Part shown: piece after piece, positions 18,333-27,649 of the stretch
Layout of the letters: the number at the start of each line of letters is the position of its first letter
Position numbering within the stretch: the first letter of the stretch is position 1
Assembly: GCA_023251555.1 (NCBI GenBank)
Contig: JAHEYN010000013.1
Coordinates: 1 to 64,000 of the forward strand
DNA from: Bacteroidota bacterium
GTDB lineage: Bacteria; Bacteroidota; Bacteroidia; AKYH767-A; JAHEYN01
Direction: 5' to 3'
DNA: 64,000 bases
Translations under genes and position numbers: made by a program
The notes under the pieces: generated by a model
Databases searched by the model: none
What the model was told of the DNA's origin: nothing
The model's input: the letters and a program-made list of their open reading frames with translations, nothing else

Positions 18333-20072
18333 TTAGTTCCTGATAAATTTTGAGGTGAAAGTATGTGTGTTGCCGCTCAGCTGCATAAGATAGAATCCCG
18401 GAGCAAGGGCGGAGATATTAAGCTGCTCATTTTGCCGTACAAGCGTTCCATGCATTACCGCCTGCCCCGTGGAGCTGAAGATAGTATAAACGGCTTGGCC
18501 CGGCATCCCCGTTCTGATGAAAAGGTAATCTCCGGAAGGGTTAGGGAATAATGCAGCAACTTCCGGAACACGGGAATCCCTTAGGCCAAGAGGCCCGGGA
18601 ACGCATATACAGTGGTTAAGGCCGGCATCGAAGTATGCCTGTACGGAATCAATGGAGTTTTGCAGCTTGTAAAGGCTTTGCATGGGGTTTCCTCCGGCCG
18701 ACTGGGCAAAAACAAATGCCGCATCAAAACAGATTTCTTCCCCCGGGCTGAATGTAAACGGCCCGGCACCGCCCACACCCTTCCTGTCGCCTGGAGGATT
18801 GCCCAGCTGATCTTCGCTCCAGTCGTACTGAGGGTAGCCAGGAGCCTGGCAGTTTCCTCCCGTACCCCATTCAATGGGATGGTCAGACTGGCCCGGGAAA
18901 ACGAAAGCGCAGGCATCCCCCCCTGACTTATGCCCGCTTCCGCCATAGGTTAGCGGGGTGCCGTCAATCCATATTCCCCTGAGATAATTATAATAAGCAG
19001 TATCAGCCTGCGGAAGACCCGTATCGCTGAAATCGCTCTGAAAGTTCAGGAAATGGGAAAGGTCAATGGTCTCTCCCGGCTCATCAACGGTACAGTCCCT
19101 GTTGTTGTCAAGGCCATCACCTGCATCCGCTTCCGGCCCTTTGAGTATCACAATCCCCTGTGCAGGCAGGAGATTTCCATACCCCGGCGAAGCACATACA
19201 CTGTCATCATTGTTGTCGCCGTTGTACGCATAAAAGGCGCTGCGTTTCACATCACAACCCATGTAATCATCATTGTAACACCCGAGATCCATATCTGCCC
19301 AGAGGCCAAGGTATGTATTGTTGTATACGGCGGCGGAACGGTTGATGATGGAATAGTGCAGGAACAGGGTATTGTTAATTGCCTCATTCGAAGGGTCATT
19401 TATTTCATATGCCATTCCGCGGACTTCAATTCCCATCCGCAGGGCTTTTGTTTCGGTATGAACATCCCTGTCGTCGTTGAAAATAAAAAATACCGCCTGG
19501 TCGCCCCTGATACAGGGGAAGTCGCCTGCATACGGATTGTAGAGCCCGTCATTATCGGCATCATAGAAAGGGGCTAATGTTTTCGCCTGCCCGGCAGTTG
19601 TATCCCCGTTGCCCGGCCAGTTAAGGATTTCAGGAGGAATGGAAGAAAAGAATCCCCAGCGGAAACTGTCAACAGTGGATTTGTTAATCTTCCAGACCCG
19701 GTTCCATATAGAATCCTGTATGGAAGAATACGACGGGGTATTCATCACAGGCCCCTGGTAAAAATCCGTTCCGTTCCTGTAAAAATTGGCTGCCATATGA
19801 AGCTGTCCTCCGGCATCTTTACCCCCGATCCACAAATCGCTGATATAAACGGTCCCCCTCCCGCTGCCTTTGGGAATCTCGAAATAAGTGGCCCCGTTAT
19901 TCCAGTCCCAGAAGAGATCGCCGGGAGCATTAAACCTCGCCCTTATGTTGTTAGTGTCAAGAAAATCATATCCTATAATGGTCTGAGCGTACGCGATGGT
20001 GCCCGCAAACAGGGAACAGAAGTACAGCAGAAACTTACAGAAAAATGTAACTGTGTAAATACGGATATGCAT
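18333..20072 (-). CDS. T9SS-secreted protein with Asp-rich metal-binding-like motifs
   Basis: A 579-residue exported protein; the signal sequence ends ...AGTIAYAQ after a hydrophobic core. Two Asp/Asn-rich loops stand out: YDADNDGLYNPYAGDFP, as in calcium-binding thrombospondin type 3/EF-like loops, and DAGDGLDNNRDCTVDE, which resembles the DGxDNNxDxxxDE MopE/Stigma-type putative metal-binding motif. The last 75 residues form a type A T9SS sorting domain (LFPNPSGDYLFI, APGFYLMQLSG). It is the first gene of the pair with 17214-18317. A calcium-stabilised surface protein is a reasonable inference; no enzyme motif is visible. Confidence 0.75.
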   Translation of the reverse strand: MHIRIYTVTFFCKFLLYFCSLFAGTIAYAQTIIGYDFLDTNNIRARFNAPGDLFWDWNNGATYFEIPKGSGRGTVYISDLWIGGKDAGGQLHMAANFYRNGTDFYQGPVMNTPSYSSIQDSIWNRVWKINKSTVDSFRWGFFSSIPPEILNWPGNGDTTAGQAKTLAPFYDADNDGLYNPYAGDFPCIRGDQAVFFIFNDDRDVHTETKALRMGIEVRGMAYEINDPSNEAINNTLFLHYSIINRSAAVYNNTYLGLWADMDLGCYNDDYMGCDVKRSAFYAYNGDNNDDSVCASPGYGNLLPAQGIVILKGPEADAGDGLDNNRDCTVDEPGETIDLSHFLNFQSDFSDTGLPQADTAYYNYLRGIWIDGTPLTYGGSGHKSGGDACAFVFPGQSDHPIEWGTGGNCQAPGYPQYDWSEDQLGNPPGDRKGVGGAGPFTFSPGEEICFDAAFVFAQSAGGNPMQSLYKLQNSIDSVQAYFDAGLNHCICVPGPLGLRDSRVPEVAALFPNPSGDYLFIRTGMPGQAVYTIFSSTGQAVMHGTLVRQNEQLNISALAPGFYLMQLSGNTHTFTSKFIRN

Positions 20073-20170
20073 GAGGAAGCGGAATAATTAAGCTGCTCCA
20101 AAGGTAATATTTTTCATCTGTGCAGAGAAAGGCCGGGAGCGTCATCCCTTCACAGAATCTTTTTTTGTGT

Positions 20171-20178
20171 TATTTTTG
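20171..20178 (+). promoter_or_regulatory. Possible -7 promoter box TATTTTTG before gatA
   Basis: TATTTTTG fits TAnnTTTG exactly and lies 7 bp before the gatA ATG at 20186. No TTG occurs at the right distance upstream (the triplet there is CTT/TTC). If used, the transcript would begin at or next to the start codon, giving a leaderless or near-leaderless mRNA. Confidence 0.35.
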
Positions 20179-20185
20179 CGCGGTC

Positions 20186-21607
20186 ATGAAAAACTATGAT
20201 TCTCTCGGGGAGATCCGGAAAGACATCAGTTCAGGGGAAGTAAACTGTGAGTCGCTGGTAAAGGGATACCTTGAGCGTATCAACACACACAAACACCTGA
20301 ACGCTTTTCTTGAGGTTTTCGCAGCCGGGGCGGTTGAGCAGGCAAAGGAAACAGACAAAAAAATCAGGGAGGGAAAGGCTGGAAAGCTCGCCGGAATGGT
20401 GATTGGCATAAAGGATGTCCTCTGTTACAAAGGGCATAAAGTTTCCGCCTCTTCGAGGATGCTTGAAAATTTCACTTCATTATATTCCGCAACTGTTGTT
20501 GAAAGGTTGTTGAAAGAGGATGCCATTATAATAGGGCGGCTTAACTGCGACGAGTTTGCCATGGGCAGCTCCAATGAAACCTCGCACTTCGGAAAAGTTC
20601 TCAACCCCATAGATAACAAACGCTCCCCGGGGGGATCTTCCGGTGGATGTGTTGCGGCTGTGGGTGCCGGGTTATGCCTCGCAGCACTTGGCAGCGATAC
20701 GGGGGGATCCATCCGCCAGCCGGCTTCTTTCTGCGGAGTGTACGGACTCAAACCCACCTACGGGCGGGTTTCCCGCTACGGACTGATTGCCTACGCCTCC
20801 TCTTTTGACCAGGTGGGGCCCATCGCCAGATCCATCGAAGATATAGCTCTTATCACGGAGGTGATCGCCGGGCCTGATGAATATGACAGCACTGTCTCCG
20901 CTGCCGGAGTGCCGTTATACAGCCGGAACCTGGATTATAAGGGCAAAGCAAAGATCGGCTACATCGAAGAGTGCCTTGAAAGCGAGGGCCTGGACCCCGA
21001 AATAAAGAAACGTACGGAAGAAATAATAACCCGGCTCAGGAAAGAGGGACATACAGTGGAATCCGTGAGCTTCCCCTATCTCGATTTTATGGTCCCGGCT
21101 TATTATGTACTCACCACTGCAGAAGCCTCATCCAATCTTTCCCGTTACGGCGGGCTCCTTTATGGTCACCGCAGCGCCGCCGCCACGGATACCGACTCCG
21201 CCTTTACAAAATCAAGAAGCGAAGGTTTTGGAAAAGAAGTAAAACGAAGAATCATGCTCGGGACATTCGTACTCAGTGCCGGATACTATGACGCTTATTA
21301 CACCAGGGGCCAGAAAGTGAGACGGCTGCTCAGGGAGAAAACCTTTGAAATATTGAACCGGTATGAGTTCATTCTCTCCCCGACAACACCCGGGGTTGCC
21401 TTTGAGTCGGGCAAAATAAATGACCCGGTGGCAATGTATCTCCAGGATATTTTTACCGTTCAGGCTAATTTAACCGGAATCCCCGCTATCTCCCTCCCCA
21501 TGGGAATACACTCAACAGGGATGCCCTTCGGGATACAACTTATGGGCAGGCCTATGGAAGAAGAAAAACTCCTGGCTTTCTCCCGGACCATAACCAGAAT
21601 TGGCTGA
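20186..21607 (+). CDS. gatA: Asp-tRNA(Asn)/Glu-tRNA(Gln) amidotransferase subunit A
   Basis: Amidase subunit of GatCAB, which releases ammonia from glutamine and amidates mischarged Glu-tRNA(Gln) or Asp-tRNA(Asn). The 473-residue protein shows the amidase-signature triad: Lys in GMVIGIKDVLC, and the Ser/cis-Ser pair in PGGSSGGCVAAV and GSDTGGSIRQPAS. The C-terminal tRNA-amidotransferase strings SPTTPGVAF and QLMGRPMEEEKLL are also clear. ATG 20186 (MKNYDSLGE) is chosen over an in-frame ATG at 20120 because the latter would add 22 residues outside the family. gatB and gatC are not in the window. Confidence 0.95.
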   Translation: MKNYDSLGEIRKDISSGEVNCESLVKGYLERINTHKHLNAFLEVFAAGAVEQAKETDKKIREGKAGKLAGMVIGIKDVLCYKGHKVSASSRMLENFTSLYSATVVERLLKEDAIIIGRLNCDEFAMGSSNETSHFGKVLNPIDNKRSPGGSSGGCVAAVGAGLCLAALGSDTGGSIRQPASFCGVYGLKPTYGRVSRYGLIAYASSFDQVGPIARSIEDIALITEVIAGPDEYDSTVSAAGVPLYSRNLDYKGKAKIGYIEECLESEGLDPEIKKRTEEIITRLRKEGHTVESVSFPYLDFMVPAYYVLTTAEASSNLSRYGGLLYGHRSAAATDTDSAFTKSRSEGFGKEVKRRIMLGTFVLSAGYYDAYYTRGQKVRRLLREKTFEILNRYEFILSPTTPGVAFESGKINDPVAMYLQDIFTVQANLTGIPAISLPMGIHSTGMPFGIQLMGRPMEEEKLLAFSRTITRIG

Positions 21608-21711
21608 ATACGTATACCTGATGAACAGGGACTTTATATCCTTTTCTTTTTACAATTTTTTGTTATTTTTACACACAGGGGGAAGGAATTGAGAATAGAA
21701 GGGATAAACTA

Positions 21712-23220
21712 ATGAAATACAGGTATTTAGCGGCAGCAGTATCGGCAATTTTTATGGGATCGCTTATGGCCCAGCCGGCTCCCCGGGAGGAAAAACCAGG
21801 GGATGACCCTATCGTGGCTATGCTCGACAGCCTTGTGAGCCTTAACCTCATGAACCGTTGTAACTTCCCTGATGCGAAACAGGCTGCCGAAGGCTTTATG
21901 CCTTATGCCCCCGTGAATATTACGGAAGAAACTTACCGCACACGCCTCTCAGGCCTTAAAAGCCCCATCCCCCTGGACTATAATCCCTATGTGAGAAGCT
22001 ATATTGACCTGTATGCCAGCAAGAAATCATACGTTACTTCCAAGGTGCTGGGGCTGTCGCAATTTTATTTCCCCCTTTTCGAACAGGTGCTTGACCAGCA
22101 AGGTTTGCCGCTGGAACTGAAATACCTCTCCGTGGTTGAGTCGGCCCTTAACCCGCTTGCGGTTTCCCGCGCCGGGGCTACCGGAATCTGGCAGTTTATG
22201 TACAATACCGCCAAACTCTACGGGCTGAGCATCTCTTCGTATGTTGATGAAAGAAGAGACCCTTACAAGGCCACAAAAGCCGCCTGCCAGTATTTTAAAA
22301 ACATGTACGACATATACCACGACTGGCTGCTGGTGATCGCCGCATACAACTGCGGTGAACGGAATGTGAACAAGGCCATTGCACGTTCGGGAGGAAAAAC
22401 CAATTTCTGGGAAATCCGCAGGTTCCTGCCTCTGGAGACAAGGGGTTATGTGCCCGCTTTCATCGCCGTTAACTATATCATGAACTACGCTCCGCAGCAC
22501 AATATTCCCGCCACCACTCCCGATATTTCTTATTTTGAAACCGATACCGTAACGGTTACACGTTACGTTACTTTCGAACAGATCTCCGGCCTGCTGGAAA
22601 TTCCTCCCGATCTGGTCGCATATCTTAACCCCTCTTTCAGGCGAAAAGTGATCCCCGCCACTGCGGATGCCCCTTATAAAATTGTGCTTCCTGCAAATAA
22701 AGTTTCAGCTTTTGTCGCCAATGTTGACAAACTGTACCAGCTGACCCCGGGAGGAAGCGAAAGCGGGCAGTATGAGTATGTTACGAAAGAAGTGAAAAAG
22801 TATTACACGGTAAGAAGGGGTGAAACCCTTTCCGCCATCGCAAGAAAATTTGACTGCATGACGAGCGAGATCCGACAGTGGAACAGGATGCGCAATAATT
22901 ACATAGCCCCCGGGCAGAAACTGCTGATTTGCGAAACAGTGGTGGAAAAAGTGGATAAAAATATGCGGGACAGTATCAGGACTGCCGCAAAAACAGATTC
23001 GCTTCCCGCCGACAGTATGGTAAAAAATAATCCCCCTCCCTCCCCGGCGCCTGCAAATACAAAATATATTTACCACACCGTGCAGCCCGGGGATACGCTT
23101 ACTTCCATTGCACAGAAATACCAGGGGTCAACCGTGGAGCAGCTTAAGGAAATCAACAAGATTACTGATGTGAGAAGCCTGATTCCCGGTACCAGGCTCA
23201 AAGTCCCTGTTACCGGATAG
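21712..23220 (+). CDS. mltD: Membrane-bound lytic murein transglycosylase D-like with two LysM domains
   Basis: Periplasmic peptidoglycan-cleaving enzyme of 502 residues. It has a signal peptide (ends ...MGSLMAQPA), a GH23 (SLT) catalytic domain at about 110-290 with catalytic Glu143 in LSVVESALNP and the downstream GIWQFMYNTAKLYGL and IAAYNCGERNV motifs, and two LysM peptidoglycan-binding domains at about 365-410 (YYTVRRGETLSAIARKF) and 450-500 (YHTVQPGDTLTSIAQKY). A Pro-rich linker separates them. The overall architecture is that of MltD. The downstream gene encodes PBP1A, so synthesis and cleavage of murein are side by side. Confidence 0.92.
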   Translation: MKYRYLAAAVSAIFMGSLMAQPAPREEKPGDDPIVAMLDSLVSLNLMNRCNFPDAKQAAEGFMPYAPVNITEETYRTRLSGLKSPIPLDYNPYVRSYIDLYASKKSYVTSKVLGLSQFYFPLFEQVLDQQGLPLELKYLSVVESALNPLAVSRAGATGIWQFMYNTAKLYGLSISSYVDERRDPYKATKAACQYFKNMYDIYHDWLLVIAAYNCGERNVNKAIARSGGKTNFWEIRRFLPLETRGYVPAFIAVNYIMNYAPQHNIPATTPDISYFETDTVTVTRYVTFEQISGLLEIPPDLVAYLNPSFRRKVIPATADAPYKIVLPANKVSAFVANVDKLYQLTPGGSESGQYEYVTKEVKKYYTVRRGETLSAIARKFDCMTSEIRQWNRMRNNYIAPGQKLLICETVVEKVDKNMRDSIRTAAKTDSLPADSMVKNNPPPSPAPANTKYIYHTVQPGDTLTSIAQKYQGSTVEQLKEINKITDVRSLIPGTRLKVPVTG

Positions 23221-23295
23221 CTTTCCCCCGGGCAAAACATTTTTAAAAACTTCCTACATTTACCATCCTGTTCAGCCCCCGCTTGCCAACACATT

Positions 23296-25527
23296 ATGAG
23301 TAAATACAAAAAAGCCATTATCGTTTTCTGGATAGTGGTTTTTGCCCCTTTGCTGGTGCTGGTTTCTTTTGTTGCCGCCGTAAGATACGGCGCTTTCGGG
23401 CCTCTTCCCTCTTTCAGCGAACTCGAAAATCCGCGCAGCAACCTTGCCACGGAGGTTTACTCCTCCGACCAGGTGCTCCTCGGAACATATTTCTACCAGA
23501 ACCGCTCTAATGTTTCCTATAAAAATCTTTCCCCCAATCTTATCCATGCGCTGAAAGCCACTGAAGATATTCGTTTCGAAGAACATTCCGGGGTAGATGT
23601 CAGGGGGCTGTTCAGGGTTTTATTCCGTACAATACTTCTTCACCAGCGGCATGCGGGGGGAGGGAGCACCATCACCCAGCAGCTTGCCAAAAATCTCTTC
23701 CCGAGAAACCCCGGCCAGGGATCCTTTAAAACTGTTATCACAAAAATAAAGGAGTGGATTACCTCGGTAAGGCTTGAGCGCAATTATACCAAAGAAGAAA
23801 TTCTTGCTATGTACTTTAATACGGTTGAATTCGGGAGTAATGCCTTCGGAATAAAGTCGGCTTCAAGGACTTTTTTCAATAAACCTCCCGATTCCCTGAA
23901 GGTGGAAGAAGCCGCAACACTTGTAGGCCTCCTTAAAGCCCCGTCGTATTACAGTCCCCTGCGAAACCCCAGGAACGCCACTGAAAGACGTAACGTCGTG
24001 CTTGCCCAGATGAAAAAATACAGGCTGCTTACGATGCACCAGTTTGATTCGCTCAAAGTCATTCCCATCAAACTCCAGTACCGGTCCGAAGATCACAACT
24101 TCGGCCTGGGTACTTATTTCCGCGAGTACCTGAGGGGAGATCTTATGCAATGGTGCAGGGAACATAAGAAGTCGGATGGTACACCTTATAACATATACCG
24201 TGACGGTCTCAAGATATACACAACTATCAACTCCCGCATGCAGAAATATGCCGAAGAGGCTGTTGCCGAACACCTCCCGCAGCTCCAGAAAAAGTTCAAC
24301 GAACACTGGAAAGGGAAAAAGTATGCCCCGTTTTCGGATATGACCGAAAAAGAAATTCATGAACTGATGATCCAGTCTGTGAAGCGCTCGGAACGATATG
24401 CAAACCTGAAAGCCGAGGGTTTGCCCGAAGACTCCATCCTCAGGAATTTCAACACGCCTGTTCCCATGAGCATCTTCTCATGGAAAGGAGATATTGATAC
24501 TGTGATGAGCCCCATGGATTCCATCAGGTACTACAAATGGTTTATGCAGTGCGGATTCATGTCTCTCGAGCCCCAGACCGGCTATATCAGGGCATGGGTG
24601 GGAGGAATTGATCACCGGCATTTCAAATATGACCATGTGCGGGAAAGCCGCCGCCAGGTGGGTTCAGCCTTCAAGCCCTTTGTTTATACCCTTGCCATGC
24701 AGGAAGGATACTCGCCCTGCTTTAAGGTGCCTAACGTGCCGGTTACCTTTATCAATGAGCTCGGCCAGAAATGGACGCCGAAAAATGCCGAAGATGATGA
24801 CGATGGCAAGATGATGTCCCTGCGGGAAGCACTGGCAAAATCAGTGAACAGGGTAACGGCCTACCTCATGAAACAGTTCGGCCCCCAGGCAGTGGTTGAC
24901 ATTGCCCGCCGGATGGGAATCACCAGCCCCATAGACCCTTACCCCTCCATCTGTCTCGGCACTCCTGATATTTCCGTTTACGAGATGGTGGGAGCCTACA
25001 GCACCTTCGCCAACAAGGGAGTGTGGGTGGAACCTGTGTACATGACACGGATCGAAGACAACAACGGTAATGTACTCCAGGAATTCCTCCCCCGCAAGGT
25101 GGACGCCATCAGCGAGGAAACAGCTTACCTCATGATCAGCCTGCTGAGCGGGGTTGTGCAGCATGGCACCGGATGGGCGCTGAGAGGCCAGTATAAATTT
25201 ACCCAGCCCATGGCCGGGAAAACAGGAACTACCCAGAACCATTCCGACGGATGGTATATAGGCATCACCCCCGAACTGGTTTCGGGCGGATGGGTGGGAT
25301 GCGAAGACAGGGCGGCACACTTCCGGTCTATCGTTCTCGGGCAGGGCGCCACGATGTCCCTCCCGGTATGGGCATTGTACATGCAGAAAGTTTATGCCGA
25401 TAAAAATCTCCGCGTGTCGGAAGGGGATTTTGAAAAGCCGGCACATAAACTCAGTGTTGAGACAGACTGCGCAAAATATAAGGAACCCTCGGACAGGAAT
25501 ACTTTCAGCCCGGACGGGTTTCGCTAA
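23296..25527 (+). CDS. Penicillin-binding protein 1A (bifunctional transglycosylase/transpeptidase)
   Basis: Class A PBP of 743 residues that polymerises and crosslinks peptidoglycan at the inner membrane. One transmembrane anchor (about 8-30) precedes a GT51 domain with GGGSTITQQLAKNLF near residue 120 and EEILAMYFNTVEFG. The transpeptidase domain has the SxxK nucleophile in GSAFKPFVYTL near 456, SVN in LAKSVNRVTAY and KTGTT near 641. All three motifs of each domain look intact. The length fits the Bacteroidota PBP1A group. It lies 75 bp after the lytic transglycosylase gene and 11 bp before the CoA-transferase genes, so it may share a transcript with both. Confidence 0.94.
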   Translation: MSKYKKAIIVFWIVVFAPLLVLVSFVAAVRYGAFGPLPSFSELENPRSNLATEVYSSDQVLLGTYFYQNRSNVSYKNLSPNLIHALKATEDIRFEEHSGVDVRGLFRVLFRTILLHQRHAGGGSTITQQLAKNLFPRNPGQGSFKTVITKIKEWITSVRLERNYTKEEILAMYFNTVEFGSNAFGIKSASRTFFNKPPDSLKVEEAATLVGLLKAPSYYSPLRNPRNATERRNVVLAQMKKYRLLTMHQFDSLKVIPIKLQYRSEDHNFGLGTYFREYLRGDLMQWCREHKKSDGTPYNIYRDGLKIYTTINSRMQKYAEEAVAEHLPQLQKKFNEHWKGKKYAPFSDMTEKEIHELMIQSVKRSERYANLKAEGLPEDSILRNFNTPVPMSIFSWKGDIDTVMSPMDSIRYYKWFMQCGFMSLEPQTGYIRAWVGGIDHRHFKYDHVRESRRQVGSAFKPFVYTLAMQEGYSPCFKVPNVPVTFINELGQKWTPKNAEDDDDGKMMSLREALAKSVNRVTAYLMKQFGPQAVVDIARRMGITSPIDPYPSICLGTPDISVYEMVGAYSTFANKGVWVEPVYMTRIEDNNGNVLQEFLPRKVDAISEETAYLMISLLSGVVQHGTGWALRGQYKFTQPMAGKTGTTQNHSDGWYIGITPELVSGGWVGCEDRAAHFRSIVLGQGATMSLPVWALYMQKVYADKNLRVSEGDFEKPAHKLSVETDCAKYKEPSDRNTFSPDGFR

Positions 25528-25538
25528 ATACTGATAAA

Positions 25539-26237
25539 ATGAATAAAGTCGTTGCCAACGCCGGAGAAGCAATAAAAGGAATCCGGGACAATATGACCCT
25601 GATGGTCGGGGGATTCGGCCTCTGCGGTATTCCCGAAAACTGCATCGCCGCCCTTGTGAAAAGCGGGGTGAAAGGCATCACCTGCATCTCCAATAATGCA
25701 GGGGTGGATGATTTCGGACTGGGACTGCTCCTGCAAACCAGGCAGATAAGAAAAATGATCTCTTCCTATGTAGGAGAGAATGCAGAGTTCGAAAGGCAGA
25801 TGCTCAGCGGAGAGCTCGAGGTGGAGCTCATTCCCCAGGGAACGCTTGCCACCCGCTGCCTCGCATCAGGCTACGGGATGCCCGCCATATTTACCCCTGC
25901 AGGAGTGGGAACAGAAATAGCAAATGGGAAAGAAGTGAGAAATTTCAACGGCAAGGATTACCTGATGGAATATGCTTTCGAAGCGGATTTCGCCATGGTC
26001 AAAGCCTGGAAAGGCGATCCCGCCGGGAATCTCATATACAGGGATACCGCCAGGAACTTCAACCCCCTCATGGCCATGGCCGGAAAAATCACCGTCGCCG
26101 AAGTGGAAGAACTGGTAAAGCCCGGGGAACTCGATCCCAACCAGGTGCACACCCCCGGCATATTCGTACACCGCATATTCAGGGGGGAAAAATATGAGAA
26201 GAGAATTGAGCAGAGAACAGTAAGGAAACACTCTTAA
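25539..26237 (+). CDS. scoA: 3-oxoacid (succinyl-CoA:acetoacetate) CoA-transferase subunit A
   Basis: Alpha subunit of the family I CoA-transferase that moves CoA between succinyl-CoA and acetoacetate (SCOT) in ketone-body/butyrate metabolism. The 232-residue chain has the CoA-binding GGFGLCGIPENCI motif and ITCISNNAGVDDFGLGLLL typical of this subunit. It starts 11 bp after PBP1A and ends 8 bp before the beta-subunit gene, forming an obvious two-gene unit. The acyl specificity is inferred from close resemblance to SCOT rather than AtoD or PcaI. Confidence 0.92.
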   Translation: MNKVVANAGEAIKGIRDNMTLMVGGFGLCGIPENCIAALVKSGVKGITCISNNAGVDDFGLGLLLQTRQIRKMISSYVGENAEFERQMLSGELEVELIPQGTLATRCLASGYGMPAIFTPAGVGTEIANGKEVRNFNGKDYLMEYAFEADFAMVKAWKGDPAGNLIYRDTARNFNPLMAMAGKITVAEVEELVKPGELDPNQVHTPGIFVHRIFRGEKYEKRIEQRTVRKHS

Positions 26238-26245
26238 AATACTTT

Positions 26246-26902
26246 ATGTTAGATAAAAACGGTATCGCAAAACGCATTGCTAAAGAAGTCAAAGACGGGA
26301 TGTATGTAAATCTCGGCATAGGGATCCCAACACTCGTTGCGAATTTTATCCCGAAGGGGTTTAACGTGGAACTCCAGTCCGAAAACGGAATCCTCGGCAT
26401 GGGGCCTTTCCCTTACGAAGGAGAAGAAGATCCCGATCTGATCAATGCAGGCAAGCAAACAGTCACGCTGTTGCCCGGTGCTTCTATTTTCGACTCTGCG
26501 ATGAGCTTCGGAATGATCCGCGCACAGAAGGTGGACCTCACTATCCTGGGAGCCATGGAGGTGAGCGAAAAGGGAGATATAGCTAACTGGAAAATTCCGG
26601 GCAGGATGGTGAAAGGCATGGGAGGCGCAATGGACCTTGTGGCAGCCGCAAAGCATATTATTGTGGCCATGCAGCATGTGAACAAAGCAGGAGAATCCAA
26701 GCTTCTGCCCGAATGCACCCTTCCGCTTACTGGGGTGAGGTGCGTAAGGAAAATTGTGACTGAGCTGGCTGTGCTGGACATTACCCCCCACGGGTTTAAA
26801 CTTCTCGAAAGAGCACCCGGCGTAACAGTAGAAGAAATTAAAAAAGCTACCGCCGGGAAATTAGTAATTGAAGGAGAAATCCCTGAAATGGTAATTGACT
26901 GA
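26246..26902 (+). CDS. scoB: 3-oxoacid (succinyl-CoA:acetoacetate) CoA-transferase subunit B
   Basis: Beta subunit (218 residues) of the CoA-transferase, carrying the catalytic glutamate in the SENGILGMGPFP motif near residue 50, followed by the typical GASIFDSAMSFGMIR and KGMGGAMDLV strings. These match SCOT-type enzymes. It works as an alpha2beta2 or similar complex with the product of the preceding gene, in the cytoplasm. The next gene, a methyltransferase, starts four bases after its stop codon, so the transcript probably continues. Confidence 0.92.
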   Translation: MLDKNGIAKRIAKEVKDGMYVNLGIGIPTLVANFIPKGFNVELQSENGILGMGPFPYEGEEDPDLINAGKQTVTLLPGASIFDSAMSFGMIRAQKVDLTILGAMEVSEKGDIANWKIPGRMVKGMGGAMDLVAAAKHIIVAMQHVNKAGESKLLPECTLPLTGVRCVRKIVTELAVLDITPHGFKLLERAPGVTVEEIKKATAGKLVIEGEIPEMVID

Positions 26903-26906
26903 GCAC

Positions 26907-27644
26907 ATGACTGCGAAATTCGAATACAAAGAAGCTGATGCCGAAGGAGAAGAAACCCTTGATGTCATTGCAGGCGCAGGTAATTTTAACCGCTGGATGT
27001 ACGAAACCATACGTCCCTTCTGCAGCGGAAAAATTCTGGAAATAGGCAGCGGGACAGGCAACATCTCCCGCTATTTTATTGAACAGGGCGCAGAAATTAT
27101 GCTAAGCGACATACGCCCCGGCTACTGCAAAAGGCTGGAAACACAATTTTCCGGGAAGAAAAATCTTCTCGGTATCCGGCAGATGGATCTGGTAATCCCG
27201 GAGTTCGGCGAAAAATACAAAGACCTCACCGGGACGTTTGACGCGGTCTTTGCGTTAAACGTTGTTGAACATATAGAGGATGATATGCTCGCAGTCGCCA
27301 ATGCAAAAAAACTCCTCCGGGAAAACGGTACGCTGATTATCCTGGTCCCCGCATACCAGTGGCTCTATAACCGCTTCGACAAAGAACTTTTTCATTTCAG
27401 AAGATATAACAAACGCTCCCTCTCAGCCCTGTTTCTGGAAAATAATTTTACCATCCGCAGGAAGTTTTTCTTCAATGCCATGGGAATGGCAGGATGGTTC
27501 GTCTCGGGAAAACTCTTCAGGAATAAAATACTTCCCGGTTCGCAGGTTTCATTTTACAATAAAATTATCCCGCTTGCAAAACTTATTGATGCGGCCATGC
27601 TTAACAGCACCGGGCTTTCCGTAATTGTTGCAGGGACTAAATAA
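26907..27644 (+). CDS. Class I SAM-dependent methyltransferase
   Basis: A 245-residue soluble methyltransferase. Motif I is ILEIGSGTGNISRYF near residue 45, the acidic residue after beta2 lies in MLSDIRPGY, and motif II-like FDAVFALNVVEHIEDD near 115. This is a general small-molecule/lipid methyltransferase fold. The substrate cannot be told, but the next genes encode a polyprenol-phosphate-type glycosyltransferase and a membrane protein, with gaps of 5 bp and an overlap, suggesting modification of a surface glycan or lipid. ATG 26907 is chosen over TTG 26895, which overlaps the previous stop codon. Confidence 0.85.
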   Translation: MTAKFEYKEADAEGEETLDVIAGAGNFNRWMYETIRPFCSGKILEIGSGTGNISRYFIEQGAEIMLSDIRPGYCKRLETQFSGKKNLLGIRQMDLVIPEFGEKYKDLTGTFDAVFALNVVEHIEDDMLAVANAKKLLRENGTLIILVPAYQWLYNRFDKELFHFRRYNKRSLSALFLENNFTIRRKFFFNAMGMAGWFVSGKLFRNKILPGSQVSFYNKIIPLAKLIDAAMLNSTGLSVIVAGTK

Positions 27645-27649
27645 AAATT